64,000 bases of DNA, taken from contig JAJEKV010000005.1 of NCBI GenBank assembly GCA_021234155.1, forward strand, positions 308,001 through 372,000, written 5' to 3'. The translations under genes and the position numbers were made by a program. The notes under the pieces are model-generated. The model had not been told where the DNA came from and did not search any database. It saw only the letters and a program-made list of their open reading frames with translations. Below are positions 50,411-62,151 of the stretch, piece after piece (within the stretch, counting starts at the first letter, position 1; every line of letters begins with the position of its first letter). This DNA is from Isoetes taiwanensis. Taxonomy: Eukaryota > Streptophyta > Lycopodiopsida > Isoetales > Isoetaceae.

Positions 50411-51272
50411 CATTGCATGTAAACCGGCGGCCGATGTTGTTGTAGGCGACCTCTTGGTGACCCTCGTGGAAAACGGTAATCCGCTTCCATATTCCATGTG
50501 CTGCTACGCTCTTCATGATCCCAAGAAGAAACTGAAGATCAGAAGTAAAAGAAAGGATTTTATAGCTCGACGATGGAAGAATCCGGATAAACTGGATTTT
50601 GGCCTGAGATTGCGTCCTGGCTGCTGGGCAAAGATTGAGCCGGATTTGAGCCTGTGGGCATGGGGTAAAGCCCTGGGAGTTTGGTGAGATTGGTGGTCGA
50701 CTGTTGTTGAAGGAATCTGGCAAACCCTTTTGAGAAGTAGCGTGGAATATATATCGCAGTTGAAGCACTGAAAAGGTCGAGTTGCTGCAGTCCGGGGTTC
50801 TTAACGGGTTATCTGGTGAGGCCTTCAGCATTTCTTTCGAAACCACAAGCTTAAAAGGGTCGATTCATTCCAAACCATGACAGTAGAATCACAAGAAGCA
50901 AAGTAAAGGGTACAAGATTTACTTCCGGAAGGAAGGGCAAGAGAATTAATGCCGATGTGTGGTCTGAGAGGGTCTGAACCAAGAAATGCTCCTGTTTCTG
51001 GCCATCTTTGCTCCAAATCTTGATTTTCGAATCGGTAGAAGTGATGTAGAGAAATCCGATAGCCTGACGTAGTTCTTGGCCAGCAAACATGCCACGGAAA
51101 TAGTAGAAGTCTTGACAAATAGCAAATAGCAGAAGTCTTGGCCATCTGTCTTTTTCTAGCATAACAAACAGCAGAAGTTGTTGCATATAAGTTTGTCGAT
51201 TTTAAAAGGAAGATCCTTGATGTCAGAAGCCCAAGGAAATGATCTGATCTCTCCTTCTTCCATTCGTCTGAA
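50411..51272 (-). CDS. WD40-repeat protein (two blades visible)
   Basis: A likely start is at 51272 (MEEGEIRSFPWASDIKDLPF). Further on, IGFLYITSTDSKIKIWSKDG and, in the next frame, LYFASCDSTVMVWNES give two WD40 blades, joined by a conserved QTLSDHTSAINSLAL loop. The order and 'GStD..IkVW...sDHtsaI.sLal' pattern match plant cytosolic WD40 proteins of the F-box/myosin-kinase-like group. A frame change near 50,950 is needed. The 3' part (50,846-50,382) is open but lacks WD motifs and may be intron or another exon. It converges on the zinc-finger gene, their 3' ends about 30 bp apart. Confidence 0.55.
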
Positions 51273-51800
51273 ACTTTCTCAGGAATTATGGACTTATTGG
51301 GATGTTCTAAAATGCATATAGAACTCCATCCACGTCTAGTCTAGTAATTATAAAAATGTTGGTCAGTTCGTGCATGGAGCTTCTTTTCTTCTTTTTAATT
51401 TCTTTTTTCCACTTTCTGGACGTGGGCACTCATTGACTACCTACTTCTTACTTTTACTAGTCCAAACCTCATTCTTTTATCCTTTTGAAGAATTGCAATA
51501 TTTCTTCGCCAAATTTTTTGCCTAACAAAACTCCAATTTTGAAGTCTCATCCATCTGCAACTGGACATAAGGACGAACCACCACTTCACGGTAGAGAGAT
51601 AATCTGCTTCTATTAGTATGTGGTAGCATGATTCAGTATTACAATGAGCCTCATTTTCTAAGCTCTAGAAGGATGCTTTTAACATGGCAATGATAAAGGG
51701 CATGGACTCTACACATCGACAAGTAGTCAAAATGCATCATGAGCACAAAAGGTAACAGTATAGGAGCAATGCATTTTAAGTATAGCAGATGCAGCGGTCT
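51273..51800. other. Intergenic, copy 2
   Basis: Upstream of the WD40 start on minus; should contain its promoter. It has T-rich runs but no clear TATA-initiator pair. Copied unchanged at about 58,138-58,666. Confidence 0.4.
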
Positions 51801-52917
51801 CATTACATTCTTTAACATTTAACAGTTTGTGCAGCATGTCAGCTGAGTAGATAGTGTATTTTCTGTTTGGAGCCTCAAAGATTGGGTGGTAAGAGGGCAC
51901 ATTGGTTTCATCCCCTGGGACATTTCTTCTCTAAGTGCAAGGCATATGCAATCCCTTATGTCAGGGTCATGCTGATGGATGATGCAACTATTTTTCCTTG
52001 TGGTTATTCTTATAGAAATAGTGGACTCCAAAGTGTATCTAAACTCAGAGGTAACATTAACGCATACATTTATGTCTATTGAAGAAGACACCATTTTGTC
52101 TAAATCATTGTTTATGTTGGGCAGAATTGTTGTTTTCTTTGTGCTCAGCCAATCCAGCCTGAATTGGGCTTTTCATTACATTCTTTAACATTTAACAGTT
52201 TGTGCAAAGCATGTCAGCTGAGCAGATAGTGTATTTTCTTTTTGGAGCCTCGGCATTTTTCTTTTTGGAGCCTCAAAGATCAGTGCAGTGAAGAGGGCAC
52301 ATTACATTTCTTCTCTAAGTGCAAGGCATATGCAATCCCTTATGTCAGGGTCATGCTGATGCAACTATTTTTCCTTGTGGTTATTCTTATAGAAATAGTG
52401 GACTCCAAAGTGTATATGAAATCAGAGGTAACACGGTGCATACATCTATGTCCATTGAAGAAGACACCATTTTGTCTAAATCATTGTTTATGGTGAATTG
52501 TTGTTTTCTTTGTGCTTTCGACCAATCCAACTGAATTGGGCTTTCATTACATTCTTTAACATTTAGCAGTTTGTGCAACATGTCACCGAGCGGATAGTGT
52601 ATTTTTGTTTTGGAGCCTCAAAGATCTGGGTGCGAGAAGAGGGCACATTGGTTTCATCCCCAGGACATTTCTTTCTAAATGCAAGGCATATGCAATCCCT
52701 TATGTCGTGGTCATCTTGATAGATGATGCAACTATTTTTCCTTGTGGTTATTCTTATAGAAATAGTGGACTCCAAAGTGTATATGAAGCTGTAGGTAACA
52801 CAGCTGCATACATTTATGTCCATTGAAGAAGACACCATTTTGTCTAAATCATTGTTTATGTTGGGCAGAATCGTTGTTTTCTTTGTGCTCAGCCAATCCA
52901 GCCTGAATTGGGCTTTT
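51801..52917. repeat. Three-unit tandem array of a ~372-bp repeat, copy 2
   Basis: Units start at about 51801, 52174 and 52545. The second has a small internal duplication around 52240-52275 (TTTTTGGAGCCTC twice) and lacks the GGTTTCATCCCC segment. It is cleaner than copy 1; a 91-codon minus frame (MVSSS...CTNC) is open in units 1 and 3, but the same unit also has plus frames, and no domain is evident. Confidence 0.85.
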
Positions 52918-53679
52918 CAAACTATGGTAGGTGTTTTCTTTAAGAAACTCTACTTGGATTGTTTGTTTTTTTGGTTCCGAATATTCTATTATTGTCGATT
53001 TCATCATTAAAATTTTAAGCGGGGGAGCTCTTATGAGAGCTGAGAATTTTTCAAGTTCCAACTATCTGTGGCCATATATTTAGATAAATGGATACCATTT
53101 TTCCTTCTCTTCCACGTCCAGAAATATTCCCTGTTTGATTGCTTTGCTCCGAAGCTAGGTCCATTGATGACCTTGATAAACATTGTCCAATGGCAAAGCC
53201 AGTTCCTGCGCTGAAGTAGCTATGCAGTTTTTTGAAAAATGAAGTTATAGATGTCATTTTGATCCCTTTTAAGTTGTATAATCTCCAATCATAACCAAAC
53301 GCCCCTCATGGGTGTACCATTTTCTCGAAAAGAACCCAAGCTAGTGGAATATAATGTTCATTGAAATTCTTAAATGTTCTTGTATTTCTAGATCCTTATA
53401 ACTTGGGTGATTGTTTCTTGTAAAGTATTTTGTCGACACTATAGCTCGATTGTTGCTGCCTGTTGACGGGGCTCATGCTACATGTTGTGAGGAAATGGCA
53501 ACAACAATGTCAAATTTTGAAGGGCGCTTTGAAAGGACTTCAAATATGCATAGATACAATTATAGGAGGTATTATATTTATCCCGCATTCGAGAATAGTC
53601 CATATACATTGAAGTTTGTGTTAAGTACATAATCATCGAGGTATTTAATTTGACATGTGTAATAAAAGAACATACAAAT
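52918..53679. other. No gene recognised between array and PPR block, copy 2
   Basis: Conserved in all copies. A minus frame (53257-53051) and a plus frame (53411-53632) are open but neither shows a motif. Confidence 0.4.
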
Positions 53680-54230
53680 TATGAAGTCTTTAAATAGTGT
53701 AGGGGCTAGTTGCTTTCTGGCATTGATTGGAGGATGCGATCAACATGGATGTGCTTTCGGGGCACCGATCATTTTTGAACAAGTGCAATTGGAAAGCATA
53801 ATCCCGGATGCTTATCTTTGCTACCTTTTGCATTTGAAAGCTTGTGGGAGTACAAGATCCCTAGATAAACAAAGCAAATATATGTCAAGGTTGTTCATAA
53901 GGCTCTTGAGAGAGACATTCTTGTTGCCAATGCATTAGTTCACATGTATTCTAAATGTGGCTCATTCGCAGACTCCCAGGAGATCTTCAACAAATTATCA
54001 GATCGAAACATAGTATTATGGATTTCTTTAATCCGGGATATGTTGCGCATGGATTAGGCCATGGAGCATTGGAGTGTTATGCCAGGATGCAAATTGATTA
54101 TGTAACGCCAAATATAATCACATATATGTATATTGCCATGGCTAAAATTGAGTGCCGGTTTTGAGCAAAGTAGTTATCAGTGCCAAACAGAAATTATAGA
54201 AGCACAATTGTCCAAATTACCAGCAACTCT
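53680..54230 (+). pseudogene. PPR protein fragment, copy 2
   Basis: The translation runs SCFLALIGGCDQHGCA, EQVQLESIIPDAY, then in shifted frames HLKACGSTRSLDK, VANALVHMYSKCGS, FADSQEIFNKLSDRNIVLW and GLGHGALECYARMQIDYVTP. These are two consecutive ~35-residue PPR units of the PLS kind with the NALV.MYSKCG and P....(Y/T) landmarks. PPR proteins bind organellar RNA and, in ferns, often guide RNA editing. No E or DYW domain and no start are visible; only an internal piece is present. Confidence 0.7.
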
Positions 54231-54293
54231 AATGATGATAGAATATTTCATATTTTATCATAATCCAAACATTCTTTTGAAAATAAGGCCACA

Positions 54294-55296
54294 CTAGTAA
54301 ACGTGTGCCCGGCGTTGCCGGGCTAATGTTCTGGGCGTGTGTTTTTACTCGGCCTTTAACGTCCATATATCCGCAGCTTTTGAGAACATCACAAGTTGAT
54401 GCTTGCAAGAATGGCCATTGTTTGTTTATGTAAATATATTTGTTATCAAAATTGTCAAATAACAGTATTGTCAATGTATTAACTTTGCATTAAAGGATGG
54501 ATTTTGTTGCCGCGCATAAGTAAGGGCTCGTGTTTTTTTAGGTCTTCAATGTCCTTGGAAATGTCTAAATTGTATGCATACCTTGAAAGCTATTGATACA
54601 ATGTAAGAAGTACTTGCCTCACCATGCTCAATTTGCAATAGCTTCACACCCTAACAAACATGCATTTGCAATGAAACATGCTTTTGTAGAATTATACTTG
54701 TAGAAGGAGAATGACCAACTCATTGCATTTTTTTTGTGTGTATTTGTCACAGGTCCATCATTTTTTTGTGCAGATCCAGCCAAATCAGAGCCAATTTCCA
54801 TTTTGAGTTGTAGAGATATAGCACGTGGCGACACCACATGCAAAAACGCGACCCAACTTCCAATTTGTCAGCATTATATATCCAAGAGTATATCAAATTA
54901 GGAAATGACTTGACTTCTCCAGTCATTCAAGGTAGCATGACCATGAAGTACATTTGCAAAGAGTTAAATTGACCATGATGTTTGTATGTATGGATGGTTG
55001 TAAAATCATCCATGTATTATTACTTGGTAAGTGGTCGGCTCATTATGATTATACATCATATAATATGATAGTTCTATTGTAATCAAAGTGACTTTAATCC
55101 AAATAAAACCATCATATAATTTCAATGATGCATGAGAAACGAAATATGGATGCAAAACATAATTTTAGGAACGTGTTGTTTAAATACTAAAACCTGTTGT
55201 AGCATGTAAGCACAGAATGGTAGACTCAAATATCATGACTGCCACATGGCAGCACCAGAATAACCCAAAATCAAATTTTGTGACCTAAATACACCA
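54294..55296 (-). mobile_element. Helitron-like unit 1, copy 2
   Basis: 1003 bp. Minus-strand 3' end: GCCCGGCAACGCCGGGC hairpin, nine bases, CTAG, then host T. The other end, TGGTGTATTT, directly abuts the CTAG of unit 2. The hairpin-CTAG layout is that of plant Helitrons; the missing TC start is a weakness. No Rep/helicase coding sequence. Confidence 0.6.
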
Positions 55297-56298
55297 CTAG
55301 TAAACGTGTGCCCGGCGTTGCCGGGCTAATGTTCTGGGCGTGTGTTTTTACTCGGCCTTTAACGTCCATATATCCGCAGCTTTTGAGAACATCACAAGTT
55401 GATGCTTGCAAGAATGGCCATTGTTTGTTTATGTAAATATATTTGTTATCAAAATTGTCAAATAACAGTATTGTCAATTTATTAACTTTGCATTAAAGGA
55501 TGGGTTTTGTTGCCGCGCATAAGTAAGGGCTCGTGTTTTTTTAGGTCTTCAATGTCCTTGGAAATGTCTAAATTGTATGCATACCTTGAAAGCTATTGAT
55601 ACAATGTAAGAAGTACTTGCCTCACCACGCTCAATTTGCAATAGCTTCACACCCTAACAAACATGCATTTGCAATGAAACATGCTTTTGTGGAATTATAC
55701 TTGTAGAAGGAGAATGACCAACTCATTGCATTTTTTTTGTGTGTATTTGTCACAGGTCCATCATTTTTTTGTGCAGATCCAGCCAAATTAGAGCCAATTT
55801 CCATTTTGAGTTGTAGAGAGGTAGCACGTGGCGACACCACATGCAAAAACGCGACCCAACTTCCAATTTGTCAGCATTATATATCCAAGAGTATATCAAA
55901 TTAGGAAATGACTTGACTTCTCCAGTCATTCAAGGTAGCATGACCATGAAGTACATTTGCAAAGAGTTAAATTGACCATGATGTTTGTATGTATGGATGG
56001 TTGTAAAATCATCCATGTATTATTACTTGGTAAGTGGTCGGCTCATTATGATTATACATCATATAATATGATAGTTCTATTGTAATCAAAGTGACTTTAA
56101 TCCAAATAAAACCATCATATAATTTCAATGATGCATGAGAAACGAAATATGGATGCAAAACATAATTTTAGGAACGTGTTGTTTAAATACTAAAACCTGT
56201 TGTAGCATGTAAGCACAGAATGGTAGACTCAAATATCATGCTGCCACATGGCAGCACCAGAATAACCCAAAATCAAATTTTGTGACTTAAATACACCA
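55297..56298 (-). mobile_element. Helitron-like unit 2, copy 2
   Basis: 1002 bp and almost identical to unit 1, in head-to-tail order. The outer end follows a host A (ACAATA|TGGTG). Together with the host T beyond unit 1, the pair sits between A and T, the Helitron target rule. Confidence 0.6.
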
Positions 56299-56945
56299 TA
56301 TTGTAAAACTAAAGTGGAACGTGAAAAAGAAGATAGAAAAGTCCCAAAGCCCAATCTGCCCGAAACTGCATTACCATAAACCAAAATCACACTTTGGATC
56401 CTTCAAATTCAACTATATAACTCTGCTATGCAGAATCCGTGATGTCCCTCTGGAATGTGAAACAGAACATAGAAAAGTCCAAAAGACCAATCCGGCAAAA
56501 ATTGCATTATCATAAATACAGAATTACACACTTTGGATCCTTCAAATTCAACTATGTAACTCTGTTATGTTGAATCTGTCATATGAGTAACTTAATAGAA
56601 CAGCAACGCATATATAACAACAGAGATGCAATAGATTGCAGGAGATTTGAACCCCAAATATTCCAAACTGTTGACATATAGAAAAGCGGCGAACAGACAA
56701 ACCTGGTTCGATGAGGAGCCGCTTGAGCGCTTTTATACTATGCATAGAGCTTCGTAGAAAGCTTCACATTAGTCTATTTGATCGCATTCCTCTTCCGCTC
56801 ATTTTTCCACATGCCGGATGTATATGAAGCTCGACCTCTCATTTTTTCACATGTATCTTCGCTTTGCATGTTAAAAATGCCTCCTTTTTCAGCTTTCAGC
56901 CAATTTTCAGATTGTAGAAGCCCTTGTGATGGATATGCAGATCCG
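56299..56945. other. Non-coding end of copy 2, with direct repeat
   Basis: Holds two diverged copies of a ~130-bp unit carrying TTTGGATCCTTCAAATTCAA (about 56,338-56,457 and 56,474-56,600). The match to copy 1 ends near 56,945. Confidence 0.5.
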
Positions 56946-57861
56946 TAAATAGCTCAAACGCATGTGTATTGGTCTTTTCCTTCTAGCAGTTCTGGAGCCG
57001 AGTATGTAATTAACTATTGTGCTCAGATTTGATCTTTGACACATCAATATCGACAAGCTTTACCAAAGAAGCATTCATCCTCTCAGGTTCTTCACCAAGA
57101 CATTAGATGGCTTCATATGTCGGTAAGTTAAACCGCTTTTATGCATATGCCTCATAGCTTTGGCAATCTGGATCATGATATCAAGTGAAAGGGATAGAGG
57201 TTATAAGCCTTCCAAGATCATTTACCATGGGCTCAAGAACCAGGCATGTTTTTCCTTTGTTATCTTTTGTGTGCCCTAATATCTGCACTATGTGAGCAGA
57301 ATCATTTTGAAGCAATCTCATGAAACTTATAAACTCAGTGTCCAGATTTAATTGGAAACTCTTACACCGCCACGGGTATGTTGCACCATCTTGCTCTTTT
57401 TACATCTCCATAACCTCCATTTCCCTCGTTCCAGATCCGAAAGTATTCAATATTGTGCTCGCTTGGTAGCAACAATAAGCCTGCTTCTAACATTGAAATT
57501 AAACTTGTAACTACTCCAGGAAAACTTCTAAGAACTTTATTCCTAGACTCAGAAACCCATTTAGATAGGGTTTGCCACTTGGATAAATTTTCAATTTTCA
57601 GATTCTCATATTTGAGCCTATGTAGCAATTTAAGCTTGTCTTGTTCCAACCCCATGTAAGAGTGGTTTGCAAAATACAGCAGTCAGAATCCACTTTGTAT
57701 CTAAGCTGCTCAAGAATCTGCTGCTTAACAACATCTAAGACGCAAGATTCAAGAGTACGAGCGATTAAGCGGTTCATCATCTGCGCATATATTCTAACAT
57801 CATCGACTATTTTGCGAAACTCACCAGAACTTCCTAGAATGATGGCATGGAGAATCTGCAT
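56946..57861 (-). pseudogene. DUF1221 / plant MLKL-like (pseudo)kinase fragment
   Basis: On minus, the first frames (57861-57362) give a helical region with FRKIVDDVRIYAQMMNRLIA and LSKWQTLSKWVSESRNK. Then, in shifting frames: FMRLLQNDSAHIVQILGH, TCLVLEPMVNDLGRLI, SLDIMIQIAKAMRHMHKSGL, YRHMKPSNVLVK, LVKLVDIDVSKIK and an APELLEGKDQYT-like motif. The order is that of a kinase domain, and DIM.QIA..M...H with PSNVLVK is typical of the DUF1221 kinases, the group that includes plant MLKL. The catalytic HRD reads YRH and DFG reads DID, so catalysis would be lost. It is present only between copies 2 and 3. Confidence 0.6.
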
Positions 57862-58040
57862 CCAAGCAATAGAGAAAAAGTTGCATGCCCCTTTTCAAAA
57901 CTCTCACCAGCTCCAACCCCACTGCATCTGCAGAGTTTGACTTTGTTTCTTCATAAAATGCAGCTAGCCACCACTACTCTACATATCCCGCGAAGAACTC
58001 TCGGGGATTTGAACACAAGACATTGGTTATGATTAATCAT
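57862..58040. other. Unique spacer up to the copy 3 border
   Basis: No gene seen. The phrase GGGATTTGAACACAAGAC resembles a T-arm, but no tRNA fold surrounds it. The border to copy 3 is at GTTGTTGCATATAAG. Confidence 0.4.
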
Positions 58041-58666
58041 GTTGTTGCATATAAGTTTGTCGATTTTAAAAGGAAGATCCTTGATGTCAGAAGCCCAAGG
58101 AAATGATCTGATCTCTCCTTCTTCCATTCGTCTGAAACTTTCTCAGGAATTATGGACTTATTGGGATGTTCTAAAATGCATATAGAACTCCATCCACGTC
58201 TAGTCTAGTAATTATAAAAATGTTGGTCAGTTCGTGCATGGAGCTTCTTTTCTTCTTTTTAATTTCTTTTTTCCACTTTCTGGACGTGGGCACTCATTGA
58301 CTACCTACTTCTTACTTTTACTAGTCCAAACCTCATTCTTTTATCCTTTTGAAGAATTGCAATATTTTACTGGCCAAATTTTTTTGCCTAACAAAACTCC
58401 AATTTTGAAGTCTCATCCATCTGCAACTGGACATAAGGACGAACCACCACTTCACGGTAGAGAGATAATCTGCTTCTATTAGTATGTGGTAGCATGATTC
58501 AGTATTACAATGAGCCTCATTTTCTAAGCTCTAGAAGGATGCTTTTAACATGGCAATGATAAAGGGCATGGACTCTACACATCGACAAGTAGTCAAAATG
58601 CATCATGAGCACAAAAGGTAACAGTATAGGAGCAATGCATTTTAAGTATAGCAGATGCAATGGTCT

Positions 58667-59784
58667 CATTACATTCTTTAACATTTTAGCTTTGTGCAAA
58701 AGATGTCACCGAGTAGATAGTGTATTTTCCGTTTGGAGCCTCAAAGATCCGGTGCGTAAGAGGGCACATTGGTTTCATCCCCTGGGACATTTCTTCTCTA
58801 AGTGCAAGGCATATGCAATCCCTTATGTCAGGGTCATGCTGATGGATGATGCAACTATTTTTCCTTGTGGTTATTCTTATAGAAATAGTGGACTCCAAAG
58901 TGTATACGAAACTGTAGGTAACACAACTGCATACATTTATGTCTATTGAAGAAGACACCATTTTGTCTAAATCATTGTTTATGTTGGGCAGAATTGTTGT
59001 TTTCTTTGTGCTCAGCCAATCCAGCCTGAATTGGGCTTTTCATTACATTCTTTAACATTTAACAGTTTGTGCAGCATGTCAGCTGAGCAGATAGTGTATT
59101 TTCTTTTTGGAGCCTCAGCATTTTCTTTTTGGAGCCTCAGCATCTGGTGCAGAAGAGGGCACATTACATTTCTTCTCTAAGTGCAAGGCATATGCAATCC
59201 CTTATGTCAGGGTCATGCTGATGCAACTATTTTTCCTTGTGGTTATTCTTATAGAAATAGTGGACTCCAAAGTGTATATGAAACTGTAGGTAACACAGCT
59301 GCATACATCTATGTCCATTGAAGAAGACACCATTTTGTCTAAATCATTGTTTATGTTGGGCAGAATTGTTGTTTTCTTTGTGCTCAGCCAATCCAGCCTG
59401 AATTGGGCTTTTCATTACATTCTTTAACATTTAACAGTTTGTGCAACATGTCAGCTGAGCAGATAGTGTATTTTCTGTTTGGAGCCTCAGCATCTGGTGC
59501 AGAAGAGGGCACATTGGTTTCATCCCCTGGGACATTTCTTCTCTAAATGCAAGGCATATGCAATCCCTTATGTCAGGGTCATGCTGATGGATGATGCAAC
59601 TATTTTTCCTTGTGGTTATTCTTATAGAAATAGTGGACTCCAAAGTGTATATGAAACTGTAGGTAACACAGCTGCATACATTTATGTCCATTGAAGAAGA
59701 CACCATTTTGTCTAAATCATTGTTTATGTTGGGCAGAATCGTTGTTTTCTTTGTGCTCAGCCAATCCAGCCTGAATTGGGCTTT
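58667..59784. repeat. Three-unit tandem array of a ~372-bp repeat, copy 3
   Basis: Units start at about 58667, 59041 and 59413. This is the cleanest of the arrays: the third unit has GCCTCAGCATCTGGTGCAGA where other units have altered CAG/CTG triplets. Confidence 0.85.
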
Positions 59785-60555
59785 TCAAACTATGGTAGGT
59801 GTTTTCTTTAAGAAACTCTACTTGGATTGTTTGTTTTGCACTGGTTCCCAGATATTCTATTATTGTCTGATTTCATCATTAAAATTTTAAACAGGAGCTC
59901 TTATGAGAGCTGAGAATTTTTCAAGTTCCAACTATCTGTGGCCATATATTTAGATAAATGGATACCATTTTTCCTTCTCTTCCACGTCCAGAAATATTCC
60001 CTGTTTGATTGCTTTGCTCCGAAGCTAGGTCCATTGATGACCTTGATAAACATTGTCCAATGGCAAAGCCAGTTCCTGCGCTGAAGTAGCTATGCAGTTT
60101 TTTGAAAAATGAAGTTATAGATGTCATTTTGATCCCTTTTAAGTTGTATAATCTCCAATCATAACCAGCGCCTCATGGGTGTACCATTTTCTCGAAAAGA
60201 ACCCAAGCTAGTGGAATATAATGTTCATTGAAATTCTTAAATGTTCTTGTATTTCTAGATCCTTATAACTTGGGTGATTGTTTCTTGTAAAGTATTTTGT
60301 CGACACTATAGCTCGATTGTTGCTGCCTGTTGACGGGGCTCATGCTACATGTTGTGAGGAAATGGCAACAACAATGTCAAATTTTGAAGGAACTGCTTTG
60401 AAAGGACTTCAAATATGCATAGATACAATTATAGCGGAGGTATTATATTTATCCTGCATTCGAGAATAGTCCGCCTTCTGTTGAAGTTTGTGTTAAGTAC
60501 ATAATCATCGAGGTATTTAATTTGACATGTGTAATAAAAGAACATACAAATTATG
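59785..60555. other. No gene recognised, copy 3
   Basis: Counterpart of 52918-53679; nothing further. Confidence 0.4.
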
Positions 60556-61090
60556 AAGTCTTTAAATAGTGTAGGGGCTAGTTGCTTTCTGGCATTGATT
60601 GGAGGATGCGATCAACATGGATGTGCTCGGGAAGCACTGATCATTTTTGAACAAGTGCAATTGGAAAGCATAATCCCAGATGCTTATGCTGCTACCTTTT
60701 GCATTTGAAAGCTTGTGGGAGTACAAGATCCCTAGACAAACGCAAAGAAATATATGTCAAGGTTGTTCATAAGGCTCTTGAGAGAGACATTCTTGTTGCC
60801 AATGCATTAGTTCACATGTATTCTAAATGTGGCTCATTCGCAGACTCCCAGGAGATCTTCAACAAATTATCAGATCGAAACATAGTATTATGGATTTCTT
60901 TAATCCGGGATATGTTGCGCATGGATTAGGCCATGGAGCATTGGAGTGTTATGCCAGGATGCAAATTGATTATGTAACGCCAAATATAATCACATATATG
61001 TATATTGCCATGGCTAAAATTGAGTGCCGGTTTTGAGCAAAGTAGTTATCAGTGCCAAACAGAAATTATAGAAGCACAATTGTCCAAATT
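60556..61090 (+). pseudogene. PPR protein fragment, copy 3
   Basis: The same two PPR units as in copy 2. Here CAREALIIFEQVQLESIIPD is intact and the HLKACG...IVLWISL part is open (60699-60929), but one T is missing in the ATF|LHLK junction and one frame change follows IVLW. Confidence 0.7.
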
Positions 61091-61165
61091 ACCAGCAACT
61101 CTAATGATGATAGAATATTTCATATTTTATCATAATCCAAACATTCTTTTGAAAATAAGGCCACA

Positions 61166-62151
61166 CTAGTAACGTGGTGCGGCGCTGTTGCTGCTAATGT
61201 TCCATGTGTGTTTTTACTCGGCCTTTAACGTCCATATATCCGCAGCTTTTGAGAACATCACAAGTTGATGCTTGCAAGAATGGCCATTGTTTGTTTATGT
61301 AAATATATTTGCTATCAAAATTGTCAAATAACAGTATTGTCAATGTATTAACTTTGCATTAAAGGATGGATTTTGTTGCCGCGCGTAAGTAAGGGCTCGT
61401 GTTTTTTTAGGTCTTCAATGTCCTTGGAAATGTCTAAATTGTATGCATACCTTGAAAGCTATTGATACAATGTAAGAAGTACTTGCCTCACCATGCTCAA
61501 TTTGCAATAGCTTCACACCCTAACAAACATGCATTTGCAATGAAACATGCTTTTGTGGAATTATACTTGTAAGGAGAATGACCAACTCATTGCATTTTTT
61601 TTGTGTGTATTGTCATTTTTTTGTGCAGATCCAGCCAAATCAGAGCCAATTTCCATTTTGAGTTGTAGAGAGGTAGCACGTGGCGACACCACATGCAAAA
61701 ACGCGACCCAACTTCCAATTTGTCAGCATTATATATCCAAGAGTATATCAAATTAGGAAATGACTTGACTTCTCCAGTCATTCAAGGTAGCATGACCATG
61801 AAGTACATTTGCAAAGAGTTAAATTGACCATGATGTTTGTATGTATGGATGGTTGTAAAATCATCCATGTATTATTACCTGGTAAGTGGTCGGCTCATTA
61901 TGATTATACATCATATAATATGATAGTTCTATTGTAATCAAAGTGACTTTAATCCAAATAAAACCATCATATAATTTCAATGATGCATGAGAAACGAAAT
62001 ATGGATGCAAAACATAATTTTAGGAACATGTTGTTTAAATACTAAAACCCGATGTAGCATGTAAGCAATGTAATGGTAGACTCAAAATATCATGCCGCCA
62101 CATGGCAAAGAGTAATAACCCAAAATCAAATTTTGTGACTTAAATACACCA
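61166..62151 (-). mobile_element. Helitron-like unit, copy 3 (single)
   Basis: One 986-bp unit in the same site, giving exact borders for the repeat. Its terminal hairpin is altered (GTGCGGCGCTGTTGCTGCTAA), while CTAG and the body are intact. Confidence 0.6.

Noticed and set aside
51819-52094. 91-codon minus frame in the 372-bp repeat units
   Set aside because: Plus-strand frames are open in the same units, no start context or domain, and the middle unit loses it.
56625-56660. T-arm-like GGAGATTTGAACCCC suggesting a tRNA
   Set aside because: No acceptor, D or anticodon arms could be found around it on either strand.
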